From Stenotrophomonas maltophilia (GTDB lineage: Bacteria; Pseudomonadota; Gammaproteobacteria; Xanthomonadales; Xanthomonadaceae): 64,000 bases of DNA. Both the position numbers and the translations under genes were made by a program. Of this stretch, positions 18,380 through 29,738 are shown in pieces (position 1 is the stretch's first letter; each line of letters opens with the position of its first letter). The stretch is from positions 434,001 through 498,000 of the forward strand of contig NZ_NERD01000002.1 of assembly GCF_002799155.1 (NCBI RefSeq), in the 5' to 3' direction. The notes beneath the pieces were generated by a model that saw only the letters and a program-made list of their open reading frames with translations, had not been told where the DNA came from and did no database searches.

Positions 18380-21322
18380 TCAGAAGCGCTGCTGGTACTT
18401 CATGTAGACGAAGCGGCCGATGTCGTAGCCACCGTAATACGAGAAGGCCGAGTTCGGCTTGGTGTACATGATCGGGCCGGTCTTCTCGAACACGTTGTTG
18501 GCACCGACCGAGACGGTGGCATCCCACGGCAGCGAGTAACGCACCTGCACGTCGTGGAAGGTGACCGAACCACGCTCGTTGTAGTTGCGTGCGCCCTTGT
18601 ACCACGGGGCGTACACGCCCGGATCGGAGCACTCGTCCGGATAGGCACGGATGTCCACGCACTGTTCCTTCACGCCGGAATAGTAGCGCGCGGTCCAGCT
18701 GACGCCGAAGTTGCCCAGATCCCAGCCCAGCACCAGGTTCGAACGGACGCGGAAGTTGCTGCCGATGCCATTGGAGACAGTCGGCACCACCGTGCTGTCG
18801 TTGGTCGAGCGGAACTCGCTCTTGCTGACATAGGTGGTGGCCCAGCCAGCGTTGAACTTGCCGACGCTGGTTTCCAGGCGGTAGTTCAGGTCCAGGTCGT
18901 AGCCTTCGGTTTCCATGAAGCCGGAATTGCGGCTGCCGAACTGCAGGGTATCGACGATGCCGGCGGTCGGGCCGGTCGACTTGTCACGGGTGAAGCGCTG
19001 GCAGCGTGCATCGATGCCCTGCTCGTAGCAGTCGATCAGGATCTGGGTCGGGCTGTCGGCAACGATGGTGTTGTCGATGCGGATCTTCCACCAGTCCAGC
19101 GATGCATTGAAGTTCTTGATGAAGCTCGGACTCCAGACCAGGCCCAGCGTCTTGCTGGTCGAGGTTTCCGGGGTCAGGGTCGGGTTGGAACCCGACACGA
19201 ACGGCACCGGCGTCGCATCGACGGAAGTGGCGACCGGCTGATTGCCCTGGCGCAGCTGGCGGAAGGTTGCAGCGTTGGCGATGTCACGGGCGCAGCGGGC
19301 GCGAACCTCGGCGCTGGTGCGCGAGGAGCCGAACTGCACGTCGCAGGGATCGCTGAACTGGGCGAAGGTCTGCGAGCCGCCACCGTACAGATCGCTGATG
19401 GTCGGGGCGCGGAAGCCTTCAGCCCAGGTACCACGGACCAGCAGCTGGTCGAACGGCTTCCACTTGAAGCCGAACTTGCTGTTGAGCGTGTTGCCGAAGG
19501 TGTCGTAGTCCGAGAAGCGGGTGGCACCGTTGAAGGTCAGTTCCTTCGCGCCCGGCAGGTCCGCCAGCACCGGCACGTTGATTTCCAGGTACGCCTCGTT
19601 GACCTTGTAGCCGCCACCGGTCGGGCCCGCGGCCAGGTTGGTGGTGGCGCCGGCCTGCGCCAGCGGATCCGGACGGTACTCACCGGTTTCCTTGCGGCTT
19701 TCCACACCGAAGGCGAAGCCCAGGTCGCCTGCCGGCAGGGTCACGATGGAACCGGCGATGTTGGCGAAGAAGTTCTTGCTGGTGGTCTTGCCGGTGGTGA
19801 CTTCCGGCGGGAACAGCCAGGCCTGCAGTTCGGCGTTGCCATCGATGCCGTTCGGATCGATCGTGCCGTACGGCACCAGCGGGTTCCACGGCTTGCACAC
19901 GTCATAGGAGATCGGCGCGGCAGCGGTGCCGCACTGGACCTTGCCGGTGGCCGCATTGTAGAACGACGGGCCGACGCCGCCAGCGACGCGCGCCTTGTGC
20001 AGGTTGCCGGTCGCGATGGTTTCCAGTTCGTTGCGGTTGTACTGGTAGCCCGCTTCCCAGTCGAAGTAGCGGCTGCCGATCTCGAACGAACCGTCGAACG
20101 ACGCCACCGCACGGTAGGTCTTCAGCTCGCTGGTGGTCACGCGCGGCACTTCCCAGGTACGGCGGTTCCAGGCCACGGCGGTCGGGGTGGCGTAGCCATG
20201 CTGGCGGCCGAACGGGTTGAAGTAGCTGTCGATCGACATCGAACCCACGCCGGCGGTGCTCGACTGCAGCGGGTAGCCGGCGATCTGGCGCACGGCCTTG
20301 CGCTTGTTGTAGCCCAGCTCGGTACGGAAGTTGACGTTGTCGGTGATCTTGAAGCGGCCGTCGAAGTACACCGAATCACGCTTGAGCGGGAAGTTCAGGT
20401 GCATCTGCTCGTTGGCGTTGCTGACGTCGCCGGTGAACGCCGACGGATCGGTGATGTGGTAGTTCGCCGGGTTGGTCGGGTCGGCACCACGATTGAGCGA
20501 GTAGTTGCAGCCGTCCTTCGCGTTGGTGCAGCCTGGGCGACCCTTCAGGCCAGTGAACTGGCCCCACTGGCTGATGGTGGTCCAGTTGGTCAGGTTGTCG
20601 GCATGGCGGTCGGTCAGGCCATAGGCGCTGAAGCCGCGGTCCTTGGCCCACACGGCCTTTTCTTCGGCATGTTCGGCCGCGACGGTCAGCGAAATGCGGT
20701 CGTTGCTCCAGCCTGCCACCACGTCGAAGCGGTCACGCGCGCCGTCGCCCTGGCTGAACTGGCCGTGGTAGACGTTGGCGGTCACACCGGTGACATTGGA
20801 GCGGGTGATGATGTTGACCACGCCGGACATGGCATCGGAACCGTAGATGGCCGACGCGCCATCCTTCAGCACTTCGATGCGCTCCACCGCCGACACCGGA
20901 ATCGTAGAGATGTCCTGGTAACCGGAGGTGCTGATGCCCAGGCGCTTGCCGTTGATCAGCACCAGCGTGCGCTGGGTGCCCAGGTTGCGCATGTCGATGT
21001 ACGACCCCCCCGCGTTCTCGCCGGCGGTCAGCGCGTTGGCGCGGCTGATCGCCGGGCTGCCCATTGCGGTGACGTTCTGCAGGATGTCGGCGACCGAGCT
21101 GAAACCCTGCTGCTCGATGGCCGTACGGGTGATCGCGAACACCGGCTGGGCGGTTTCCACGTCCACCTGGCGGATGCGCGAGCCGGTGATCTCGATGCGG
21201 TCGAGGTTGGTGGGAGTGGCGCTGCTGCCGTCCTGGGCAAACGCGGGCAGGGCGGCCAGCGTCGCGGTGGTAGCCAGGGCGTAGCGGATGGCCTGCCCCA
21301 GTGCGGTGGTGCGTGAAGTCAT
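18380..21322 (-). CDS. TonB-dependent outer-membrane receptor
   Basis: Encodes 980 residues with a signal peptide (cleavage near AFAQDG, residue 29). A TonB-box-like LDRIEITGSRI follows at about residues 39-49. The plug domain spans about 55-190, with YIDMRNLGTQRTLVLINGKR and ISTIPVSAVERIEVLKDGASAIYGSDAMSGVVNIITR-type wording (written here in shortened form: VERIEVLKDGASAIYGSDA). The rest is a 22-strand barrel ending in a terminal Phe (YMKYQQRF). The substrate is not predictable; xanthomonads carry many such receptors for plant carbohydrates, siderophores and peptides. It is transcribed alone and ends in a terminator. Confidence 0.93.
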   Translation of the reverse strand: MTSRTTALGQAIRYALATTATLAALPAFAQDGSSATPTNLDRIEITGSRIRQVDVETAQPVFAITRTAIEQQGFSSVADILQNVTAMGSPAISRANALTAGENAGGSYIDMRNLGTQRTLVLINGKRLGISTSGYQDISTIPVSAVERIEVLKDGASAIYGSDAMSGVVNIITRSNVTGVTANVYHGQFSQGDGARDRFDVVAGWSNDRISLTVAAEHAEEKAVWAKDRGFSAYGLTDRHADNLTNWTTISQWGQFTGLKGRPGCTNAKDGCNYSLNRGADPTNPANYHITDPSAFTGDVSNANEQMHLNFPLKRDSVYFDGRFKITDNVNFRTELGYNKRKAVRQIAGYPLQSSTAGVGSMSIDSYFNPFGRQHGYATPTAVAWNRRTWEVPRVTTSELKTYRAVASFDGSFEIGSRYFDWEAGYQYNRNELETIATGNLHKARVAGGVGPSFYNAATGKVQCGTAAAPISYDVCKPWNPLVPYGTIDPNGIDGNAELQAWLFPPEVTTGKTTSKNFFANIAGSIVTLPAGDLGFAFGVESRKETGEYRPDPLAQAGATTNLAAGPTGGGYKVNEAYLEINVPVLADLPGAKELTFNGATRFSDYDTFGNTLNSKFGFKWKPFDQLLVRGTWAEGFRAPTISDLYGGGSQTFAQFSDPCDVQFGSSRTSAEVRARCARDIANAATFRQLRQGNQPVATSVDATPVPFVSGSNPTLTPETSTSKTLGLVWSPSFIKNFNASLDWWKIRIDNTIVADSPTQILIDCYEQGIDARCQRFTRDKSTGPTAGIVDTLQFGSRNSGFMETEGYDLDLNYRLETSVGKFNAGWATTYVSKSEFRSTNDSTVVPTVSNGIGSNFRVRSNLVLGWDLGNFGVSWTARYYSGVKEQCVDIRAYPDECSDPGVYAPWYKGARNYNERGSVTFHDVQVRYSLPWDATVSVGANNVFEKTGPIMYTKPNSAFSYYGGYDIGRFVYMKYQQRF

Positions 21323-21409
21323 GGCGAGCTCTCTCTCTCAGGTCGTGCAAAGGACGCCAAAGTGGGCGTCGAAGGAGCCAGCAGGGTCAATGACCGAGCC
21401 GGTGACCCG

Positions 21410-21440
21410 ATAGTAGTCTCGTTGGTTAATGCCCTGTAAA
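21410..21440 (-). promoter_or_regulatory. Possible sigma-70 promoter of the TonB receptor gene
   Basis: On the minus strand TTTACA and TACTAT are separated by 19 bases, about 90 bases before the receptor start. The spacing is longer than the optimum, so this is a weak call. The remaining 21441-21640 region, up to the ppx stop codon, holds no gene; it has an inverted repeat with TCACGTT at 21460 and AACGTGA at 21486. Confidence 0.3.
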
Positions 21441-21640
21441 GAGTTCGTATCAATCTATGTCACGTTGCATCCTCTTCCTTCACGAAACGTGAACAAAAGC
21501 AGGTGCTTACGTGAGGGGTGCGATCGCCCTTACCTCGCCGTTGTGTTGCGAAGCAGCATAAAAAACCGCCAGACTGCGCAAAGCGGGAGTGGGAAGTGCG
21601 TCACCCCTGGCTGTCCTGTGGACAACAGGGGACAGCGTAT

Positions 21641-23167
21641 TCAGGCCACGAACGGACGGAACTGGATGCCCAGCCCGGCGATGCCGTCGGTCTCGCCGAT
21701 CAGGTCGGCGCGCAGCAGCGGACGGGCATCGATGAAGGCCTGCGGCACGATCAGTGACAGGCGGTTGTCGTCGGCGGTCAGTTCCAGCGCCGGCAGCGGG
21801 TCGTCCTCATGGGCGCGGTTGAGCAGCACCGCCAGGCGCAGCAGGGCCGCCAGCCGGCGTGCGGTCAGCAGCAGGCGCTCGGGCAGGGCGTCGAATGCGG
21901 TCTTGGTCACGCTGCGGCGGTGGCTGCGCACCAGGGCGGCCAGCATCTGCTGCTCCTGGCGCGAGAAGCCAGCGATATCCGAGTGCTCGAGCACGTAGCT
22001 GCCATGCACGTGGTAGCCGCTGTGCGCGATCATCAGGCCCAGCTCGTGCAGGCGCGCGGCCCAGCCGAGCATGCGCGCATCGTCGGCATCGAGCCTCCAG
22101 CGTTCCTGCACCTGCTCCAGCAGCGACAGCGCGGTGTCCTGCACGCGGTCGGCCTGCACCGTATCGATGCCATAGCGCTGGCTGAGTGCGGCCACCGATT
22201 CATCACGCAGGTCGTTCTCGCCGGCGCGGCCGACGATGTCATACAGGATGCCTTCGCGCATCGCCGCCTTGCTGACCAGCAGCTTCTGCAGGCCCAGCGC
22301 CTGGAACGCCGCCTCCAGCACCAGGATGCCGCCGGCGATGATCGGCCGGCGGTCGCTGGACAGCCCCGGCAACTGGATGTCGTCGATCTTCTTGGCCTTC
22401 AGCAATTCATCTCGCAGCTGGGGCAGCGCCTCGGCGGTGATCGCGCCCTTGCTCAGCTTCATCGTTGCGCAGATCTCGCTGATCGCCTTGTGCGTACCTG
22501 AAGACCCCAGTGCTTCCTGCCAGCCCAGCGCGCGGTACTTGCTGGCGAACGGCTGGAACTCGCGGCCGATTTCGGCCAGCGCGTCCTTCCAGCGCTTCTT
22601 GCTCAACTTGCCGCCGGGGAAGAAGCGTCGGGTGCTGGCGATGCAACCGGCCTGCAGGCTTTCGCGCTCCAGGGTCTGCATGCCCATGCCGATGATGAAC
22701 TCGGTCGAACCACCGCCGATGTCGATCACCAGCCGGCGCTGGCCGGGTTTGGGTGGTTGCGCGTGGGCCACGCCAAGGTAGATCAGGCGAGCCTCTTCGC
22801 GGCCGCTGACCACTTCGATGGCATGCCCCAGTGCGGTTTCGGCGGGGACCAGGAACGACTGCGGCGAGCGCAGCTGGCGCACGGTGTTGGTGGCCAGTGC
22901 GCGTACCCGGTGCGGCGGCACATTGCGGATGCGCTGGCCAAAGCGGGCCAGGCATTCCAGCGCGCGCTGCCGGGCAGCGGATGAGAGTCCACCCTTGCCA
23001 TCCAGGCCGTCGGCCATGCGCACGGTTTCGCGCAGGCGGTCGATCACCCGCAGCTGGCCGAGCGTGTAGCGCGCGATGACCATGTGGAAACTGTTGGAGC
23101 CAAGGTCGATGGCGGCCAGCAGGTCGCCATCCTGCAATGCGGGCGGAGTCGTGGTGGTATGCGGCAT
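21641..23167 (-). CDS. ppx: Exopolyphosphatase
   Basis: Encodes 508 residues, the normal size for Ppx. It releases phosphate from the ends of polyphosphate; the related GppA acts on pppGpp. The ASKHA phosphate-binding loops are LLAAIDLGSNSFHMVIAR and LVIDIGGGSTEFIIG. The C-terminal HD-like region begins around residue 320 (RYGIDTVQADRVQ). It lies downstream of ppk1 on the same strand, but 446 bases of structured intergenic DNA separate them, so separate transcription is likely. Assignment as Ppx rather than GppA rests on length and the ppk1 neighbourhood. Confidence 0.92.
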   Translation of the reverse strand: MPHTTTTPPALQDGDLLAAIDLGSNSFHMVIARYTLGQLRVIDRLRETVRMADGLDGKGGLSSAARQRALECLARFGQRIRNVPPHRVRALATNTVRQLRSPQSFLVPAETALGHAIEVVSGREEARLIYLGVAHAQPPKPGQRRLVIDIGGGSTEFIIGMGMQTLERESLQAGCIASTRRFFPGGKLSKKRWKDALAEIGREFQPFASKYRALGWQEALGSSGTHKAISEICATMKLSKGAITAEALPQLRDELLKAKKIDDIQLPGLSSDRRPIIAGGILVLEAAFQALGLQKLLVSKAAMREGILYDIVGRAGENDLRDESVAALSQRYGIDTVQADRVQDTALSLLEQVQERWRLDADDARMLGWAARLHELGLMIAHSGYHVHGSYVLEHSDIAGFSRQEQQMLAALVRSHRRSVTKTAFDALPERLLLTARRLAALLRLAVLLNRAHEDDPLPALELTADDNRLSLIVPQAFIDARPLLRADLIGETDGIAGLGIQFRPFVA

Positions 23168-23274
23168 GGACGAATGTTAGCCGAAGGGGCGGTGTGCTCG
23201 TCACCGCGCGGCCTTCACATTTTGGAAGAGGGGAGTGCGGCAGGGCAGCGCCCTGCACGTGCCGAACCAGCGGC

Positions 23275-23298
23275 AACAGCAACAGCAACAGCAACAGC
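23275..23298. repeat. Hexanucleotide tandem repeat (AACAGC)4
   Basis: Four perfect copies of AACAGC lie between ppx and ppk1, just outside the large inverted repeat. Such arrays can change length by slippage. Confidence 0.85.
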
Positions 23299-23314
23299 GG
23301 GCTATCCGTGGGAT

Positions 23315-23494
23315 GGCGGGGTGGGTCCGGTTGAGGGGGACGCTGCAAGTACGTCCATGTAAGCTCGGTCGCGCCTGCTCGTGTGCGCTGTCCTGCGCAC
23401 ACGGCAAGACCGGGGCTGGGCATCCTGCCCAACCCGCCCGAGGCATGCCTCGGGCCCATGCCGCTCACGCCCCCTCAACCGGACCCACCCCGCC
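23315..23494. repeat. 180-base structured inverted-repeat element
   Basis: Perfect 25-base arms (23315-23339 and 23470-23494) enclose two further hairpins: GTGTGCG/CGCACAC at 23381-23402 and GCCCGAGGCATGCCTCGGGC at 23436-23455. It lies in the ppx-ppk1 gap and has no convincing coding frame. It could be a structured RNA, a transposon-derived MITE-like element or a REP cluster. Confidence 0.7.
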
Positions 23495-23521
23495 TTCGAC
23501 AGAATTCCGCGATCTGATGGT

Positions 23522-23610
23522 GGGTGCCGACCGTTGGTCGGCACTGATCCAGTCCCGACCAAAATCGGTGCCTACCGCTCCTGGTAGGTGTCCACCTTGG
23601 TCGACACACC
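23522..23610. repeat. Cluster of SMAG/REP palindromes
   Basis: Three units follow one another: GGTGCCGACCGTTGGTCGGCAC, then a CCGACCAAAATCGGTGCCTAC unit in the other direction, then GTAGGTGTCCACCTTGGTCGACAC. The last is next to the ppk1 stop codon. Confidence 0.6.
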
Positions 23611-23613
23611 GGG

Positions 23614-25701
<2,088 letters not shown>

Positions 25702-25705
25702 GGCG

Positions 25706-27037
25706 TCATTCTTCGATGGAGGTCAGGGGGGCGGACTCGCGCGGGCGCACGTGGTCGGCATCGAAATGGCAGGAGAACACCGAGCCCTTGCCGACCTCGC
25801 TTTCAATCTCCAGCCGTGCGTGGTGCAGGCCGAGGATGTGCTTGACGATGGACAGGCCCAGCCCGGTGCCGCCGCTCTCGCGCGAGCGGCTGCTGGAAAC
25901 GCGGTAGAAACGTTCGGTCAGGCGCGGCAGGTGGGTGGCCGGGATGCCGTAGCCGGAATCGCGCACCGCCAGCACCGCGCCGTCGCCCTCGCGGCGGAAC
26001 TCCACCGCGATGCGGCCCCCGGCCGGGGTATAGCGCACCGCGTTGGTGACCAGGTTGGAGAAGGCGCTGTGCAGTTCCTTGGTCGAACCCTGCAGGTCGA
26101 CACCGGCGAGGTCGTCGATGCTGATCTGGTGGCGGCCCTGGCTGTGCGCCTCGGCCTCGCGGCGCAGCGTCGCCAGCATCGGCTGCATGGCCACGGTCTC
26201 TTCCTCGCTGTGTTCCTGCGATTCGAGGCGCGACAGGGTCAGCAGGTCTTCCACCAGCTGGGCCATGCGCTGGCTCTGCTTGCGCATTTCTTCCAGCATC
26301 GGTCCGGTTCCCGGGAAATCCTCCGGGTCCATCATGTCCAGGTAGCCGTGGACCACGGTGAGCGGGGTGCGCAGTTCGTGTGAAACGTTGGCCACGAAGT
26401 CACGGCGCACCTGTTCCAGGCGCAGGAGCTTGCTGACGTCGCGGGCGATCAGCAGCCAGTAATCCGACGAATAAGGAATCAGGCGCAGGTTCAGGCGGAT
26501 CGCCGGATCGACCGGCGAGGGCACGTCCAGGATCGGTTCCGCATTGCGGCCACCGGCCAGCCAGTGGGCCAGCGGCATCGGCTGCAGGCGTTCGACTAGG
26601 GCCTCGCCAAGGTCGCCGGGATGGTGCAGGCCGAGCAGGGCGGTGGCCGCTTCGTTGAACCACTGCACGCGCTGGCTGTTGCGGTCCAGCACCACCACCG
26701 CATCGGGCAGCGCGGCGGCGGCGGCGCGGTAGCTGCGCAGCATGTCCAGCAGGCGGCGCTTGCGCACGCGCATTTCCACCTGGTTGCGATACAGCAGGCG
26801 GTCCAGTTCGTTCCAGACGCCGGTGCCTTCCTCGGCGGTGTCCCAGCGCTGGCGTGCGGTCAGGCGGCGCAGCACGCTGCGCAGGCGCCAGTAATGCCAG
26901 GCCAGGGTGGCCAGCGCGCCCAGTGCGATGCACAACCACAGATGGCCCGTGAACCACCCCACCAGTCCGGAGAACAGCAGTACCGCGGCAACGGTGGCCA
27001 GGGTCTTCAACCAGGCAGAGCGGATGTGGCGGGGCAT
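25706..27037 (-). CDS. phoR: Phosphate regulon sensor histidine kinase
   Basis: Encodes 443 residues. Two membrane segments lie at the N-terminus (about residues 10-50, including LLFSGLVGWFTGHLWLCIAL). A PAS domain covers about 105-210 (AAALPDAVVVLDRN). The dimerisation domain has the phosphorylated histidine in FVANVSHELRTPL, and the ATPase has VTNAVRYTP, RDSGYGIP and GGTGLGLSIVKHI. It controls PhoB according to external phosphate through the Pst system. It follows phoB by 106 bases and precedes ppk1 by four. Confidence 0.95.
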   Translation of the reverse strand: MPRHIRSAWLKTLATVAAVLLFSGLVGWFTGHLWLCIALGALATLAWHYWRLRSVLRRLTARQRWDTAEEGTGVWNELDRLLYRNQVEMRVRKRRLLDMLRSYRAAAAALPDAVVVLDRNSQRVQWFNEAATALLGLHHPGDLGEALVERLQPMPLAHWLAGGRNAEPILDVPSPVDPAIRLNLRLIPYSSDYWLLIARDVSKLLRLEQVRRDFVANVSHELRTPLTVVHGYLDMMDPEDFPGTGPMLEEMRKQSQRMAQLVEDLLTLSRLESQEHSEEETVAMQPMLATLRREAEAHSQGRHQISIDDLAGVDLQGSTKELHSAFSNLVTNAVRYTPAGGRIAVEFRREGDGAVLAVRDSGYGIPATHLPRLTERFYRVSSSRSRESGGTGLGLSIVKHILGLHHARLEIESEVGKGSVFSCHFDADHVRPRESAPLTSIEE

Positions 27038-27143
27038 TGCGGTCTCGTCGTTGAGGTGCGGCGGTTCACTGGGGTGAACCGAGGGTTATAGCAGAGTTGC
27101 CGGCACCGGCACCCGCAGGTGCGCGGCGCCGGCACGACGAGAC

Positions 27144-27833
27144 TCAGGTGGCCGTGGAGAAGCGGTAGCCGGCGCCGCGCACGGTCTGCACCATGTTCTC
27201 GGCGTTGAACGGTTCCAGCGTCTTGCGCAGGCGGCGGATGTGCACGTCGATGGTGCGCTCCTCCACGTACACGCTGCCGCCCCACACATGGTCCAGCAGC
27301 TGGGCGCGGGTATAGACGCGCTCCGGGTGGGTCATGAAGAAGTGCAGCAGGCGGTATTCGGTCGGGCCGATCGGCACCGGCTGGTCGTTGGCGAACACGC
27401 GGTGGGCAGCGCCGTCGATGCGGATCGGGCCGACCGCCACGCTGCCATCCTCGTCATCCTCGCGGGCACGGCGCATGACCGCACGGATGCGGGCCAGCAG
27501 TTCGCGCGCCGAGAACGGCTTGACCACATAGTCGTCGACGCCTGCTTCAAGGCCTCCAACACGGTCGTTCTCTTCGCCACGGGCGGTCAGCATGATGATC
27601 GGCACTTCGCGGGTCAGCGTTTCCTTGCGCCAGCGGCGGGCCAGGTCCAGGCCGCTGGTGCCGGGCAGCATCCAGTCCAGCAGGATCAGGTCCGGAACGC
27701 GGTCGGCGATCGCGGTCTGGGCCTCCCGGGCATCGCCGGCGTGGACCGGTTCGTAATCACCCTTGCGAAGGGCGAAGGCGACCATTTCACGGATCGCGGG
27801 CTCGTCATCGACGATCAGGATGCGTTTCTGCAC
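27144..27833 (-). CDS. phoB: Phosphate regulon response regulator
   Basis: Encodes 229 residues. The receiver domain has acidic residues ILIVDDEP and the phosphorylated Asp53 in LILLDWMLPG, with Lys in YVVKPFSARE. The C-terminal OmpR-type winged helix includes TEYRLLHFFMTHPERVYTR and the recognition region EERTIDVHIRRLRKTL. It activates genes with Pho boxes during phosphate starvation. A Pho-box-like site lies about 53 bases upstream, suggesting self-activation. Confidence 0.96.
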   Translation of the reverse strand: MQKRILIVDDEPAIREMVAFALRKGDYEPVHAGDAREAQTAIADRVPDLILLDWMLPGTSGLDLARRWRKETLTREVPIIMLTARGEENDRVGGLEAGVDDYVVKPFSARELLARIRAVMRRAREDDEDGSVAVGPIRIDGAAHRVFANDQPVPIGPTEYRLLHFFMTHPERVYTRAQLLDHVWGGSVYVEERTIDVHIRRLRKTLEPFNAENMVQTVRGAGYRFSTAT

Positions 27834-27885
27834 GAGGACACCGTAGGGCTCGGTTACTGGAGTGGTGCCAGTAGACTACGGTTTG

Positions 27886-27903
27886 ATGACATGTTTGTGA
27901 CTA
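27886..27903 (-). promoter_or_regulatory. Pho box (PhoB binding site) upstream of phoB
   Basis: On the minus strand the site reads TAGTCAC-AAAC-ATGTCAT, against the consensus CTGTCAT-N4-CTGTCAT (4 and 6 matches of 7). The spacing gives the required 11-base direct repeat. Ten bases further is TCTACT, a fair -10, as expected where a Pho box replaces the -35. No experimental evidence is visible. Confidence 0.6.
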
Positions 27904-27949
27904 CCCGGCCGGAACCGGCCTGGATTGCCATCGGCCGGTCATGCAGCGC

Positions 27950-29650
27950 TCAGCGGCGGTCCAGGTCCGGGTCCTGCACGCCTTGGCGGCGCAGCTCCAG
28001 CACGGTCGGGGTGATCGATTCGATGCGGGCGTCGACCCGCGCGCGGCCGATGTAATCCAGCGCCGGGTTGCGCTTGAGGGCCTGCAGCTGCATCAGCGCC
28101 TGTTCCGGTCGCCCGCTGAGGAAGGCAGCCTCGGCATAGGCCTCGCTCGCACGCACGCTGTCGCCGGCCAGCTCGCTGGCGCGGGCAAAGCGCTGCTGGA
28201 AGACCGGATCGTTACCGCTTTGCGACAACAGCGGGCGCAGCATTGCCTGCGCGCGCTGGCCGGCCTCGCGGTTGCCCTGTTCGTTCAGGATCTCGGCATA
28301 GGTCAGTGCCACCGGGCGGCTGTTGGGGTGTTCACGCAGCAGCTGCTCGAAGCGGCTGTTGGCCTGGGCGGCCTGGCCCGCCCGCGACTCCGCTTCGCCC
28401 AGGCCCAGCGCCAGCCACAGGTTGCCAGGATGGGTCTGCAGCAGGCTGGCCAGGGTCTGCCGGGCCTGGCCGGCACCGGCACGACCACCGCGCATCACCG
28501 CCAGTGCCTGGCCATAGCGCTGTGCGTCGTTCAGACCGTCCTTCTGCCGCTTGGCCAGGTCGGCATACTCGCGTTCCAGCTCGGGGGTGGAATCCGCGCT
28601 GAGCACGCGCAGGCGCTCACGCGCCCAGTCGAAGTCGCCGCTGGCGCCACGGTTGAGCTGGCCGATCGGCAGGCGCAGCACATTGCTGGGCAGCAGCGGG
28701 TTGTTGCCGCGCAGCAGCGGCTCGCCCAGGCTGGGATCGGCCGGGTCCACCCGCTCCTTGCGCTCACCAGTGGGGGTGCTGGTGGTCAGCAGCACCGTAT
28801 CCTTCTTCATCTGCTCGGCGCGGGCCTTGGCCTCGCTGATGCGGGTGATGTTGACCGGGTGGGTGCGCAGGAACTCCGGCACGCTGTAGCCGCCCTCGTT
28901 GCCGCGCATCGCCGCCGACATGCGTTCGAAGAAGCCGGCCATGGCATCCACGTCGTAGCCGCTGCGCGACAGGGTGCGGATGCCGAGGCGGTCGGCCTCG
29001 GACTCGTTGGAGCGGGTGTAGTTGATCTGCCGCTGCTGCATCAGGCCCATGCCGGAGCTGATCGCGGCCATCGTCGCGTTGCCGGACGACGTGCTGTTGC
29101 TGGCCTGGGCGGCAACCACCGCCGCGAGCATGCCCAGCAGGATCGGGATCTGGTCACGCTGGGCGCGCTCGACACCGCGCAGCACATGCTGCTGGGTGAC
29201 GTGGGCGATTTCGTGGGACAACACTGCAGCGACCTCATCCTCGCGCTCGGCGGTCAGCACCAGGCCGGCATTGACCCCGATGTAGCCGCCCAGCGTGGCG
29301 AAGGCGTTGATCTGGCGGTCGTTCATCACGAAGAAGGTGTACGGCTGCCGTGGCTGGTCACTGTTGGAGCCGAGCCGGGTGCCCATGGTCTGCAGCCAGT
29401 CATTGACCAGCGGATCCTCCAGCAGGTAGCCGTAGTTGCGCAGCTCGCGCAGCATCATCGCGCCGTACTCGGCCTGCCGGGCCGGGGTCAGCAGCTCACC
29501 GGCCGAGGAGCCGATGTCGGGCAGCTTCTCCTGGGCCCGGGCCAGCGGCATGGCCAGGGCAAGGGTGACGGCGGTAGTCAGCAGCAGGGCTCGCAAGCAG
29601 AAGGTCCTCGGGCGGGGCGCGCCAAGCGTGGCAGGGCAGGGGGCAACCAT
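27950..29650 (-). CDS. bepA: M48 family metalloprotease with TPR region (BepA-like)
   Basis: Encodes 566 residues with a signal peptide (LRALLLTTAVTLALAMPLARA). The M48 domain covers about residues 60-270 with the zinc motif SHEIAHVTQQH and a later ESEADRLG glutamate ligand. The C-terminal half (about 350-560) is built of TPR-like helices. This layout is that of BepA, a periplasmic protease and chaperone for outer-membrane protein assembly, including LptD. It is slightly longer than E. coli BepA (487). The start ATG has a weak ribosome-binding site; alternative starts would only shorten the signal peptide. It is divergent from grxC. Confidence 0.85.
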   Translation of the reverse strand: MVAPCPATLGAPRPRTFCLRALLLTTAVTLALAMPLARAQEKLPDIGSSAGELLTPARQAEYGAMMLRELRNYGYLLEDPLVNDWLQTMGTRLGSNSDQPRQPYTFFVMNDRQINAFATLGGYIGVNAGLVLTAEREDEVAAVLSHEIAHVTQQHVLRGVERAQRDQIPILLGMLAAVVAAQASNSTSSGNATMAAISSGMGLMQQRQINYTRSNESEADRLGIRTLSRSGYDVDAMAGFFERMSAAMRGNEGGYSVPEFLRTHPVNITRISEAKARAEQMKKDTVLLTTSTPTGERKERVDPADPSLGEPLLRGNNPLLPSNVLRLPIGQLNRGASGDFDWARERLRVLSADSTPELEREYADLAKRQKDGLNDAQRYGQALAVMRGGRAGAGQARQTLASLLQTHPGNLWLALGLGEAESRAGQAAQANSRFEQLLREHPNSRPVALTYAEILNEQGNREAGQRAQAMLRPLLSQSGNDPVFQQRFARASELAGDSVRASEAYAEAAFLSGRPEQALMQLQALKRNPALDYIGRARVDARIESITPTVLELRRQGVQDPDLDRR

Positions 29651-29738
29651 TCGTTAATCCACAGTGTTGCGGCCGTGGCGTGGAAATTCCAGCGCACCGG
29701 TACCATATGTAGACCGTCGATCCATCGTGGAGTTTCCC

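Noticed and set aside
18554..21316. 920-codon plus-strand ORF opposite the TonB receptor gene
   Set aside because: The minus strand encodes a complete receptor with signal peptide and terminal Phe; the plus frame has no family features.
23275..23298. Hexanucleotide array considered as a CRISPR-like or phase-variable coding repeat
   Set aside because: It is a short microsatellite without spacers and lies outside any credible gene.
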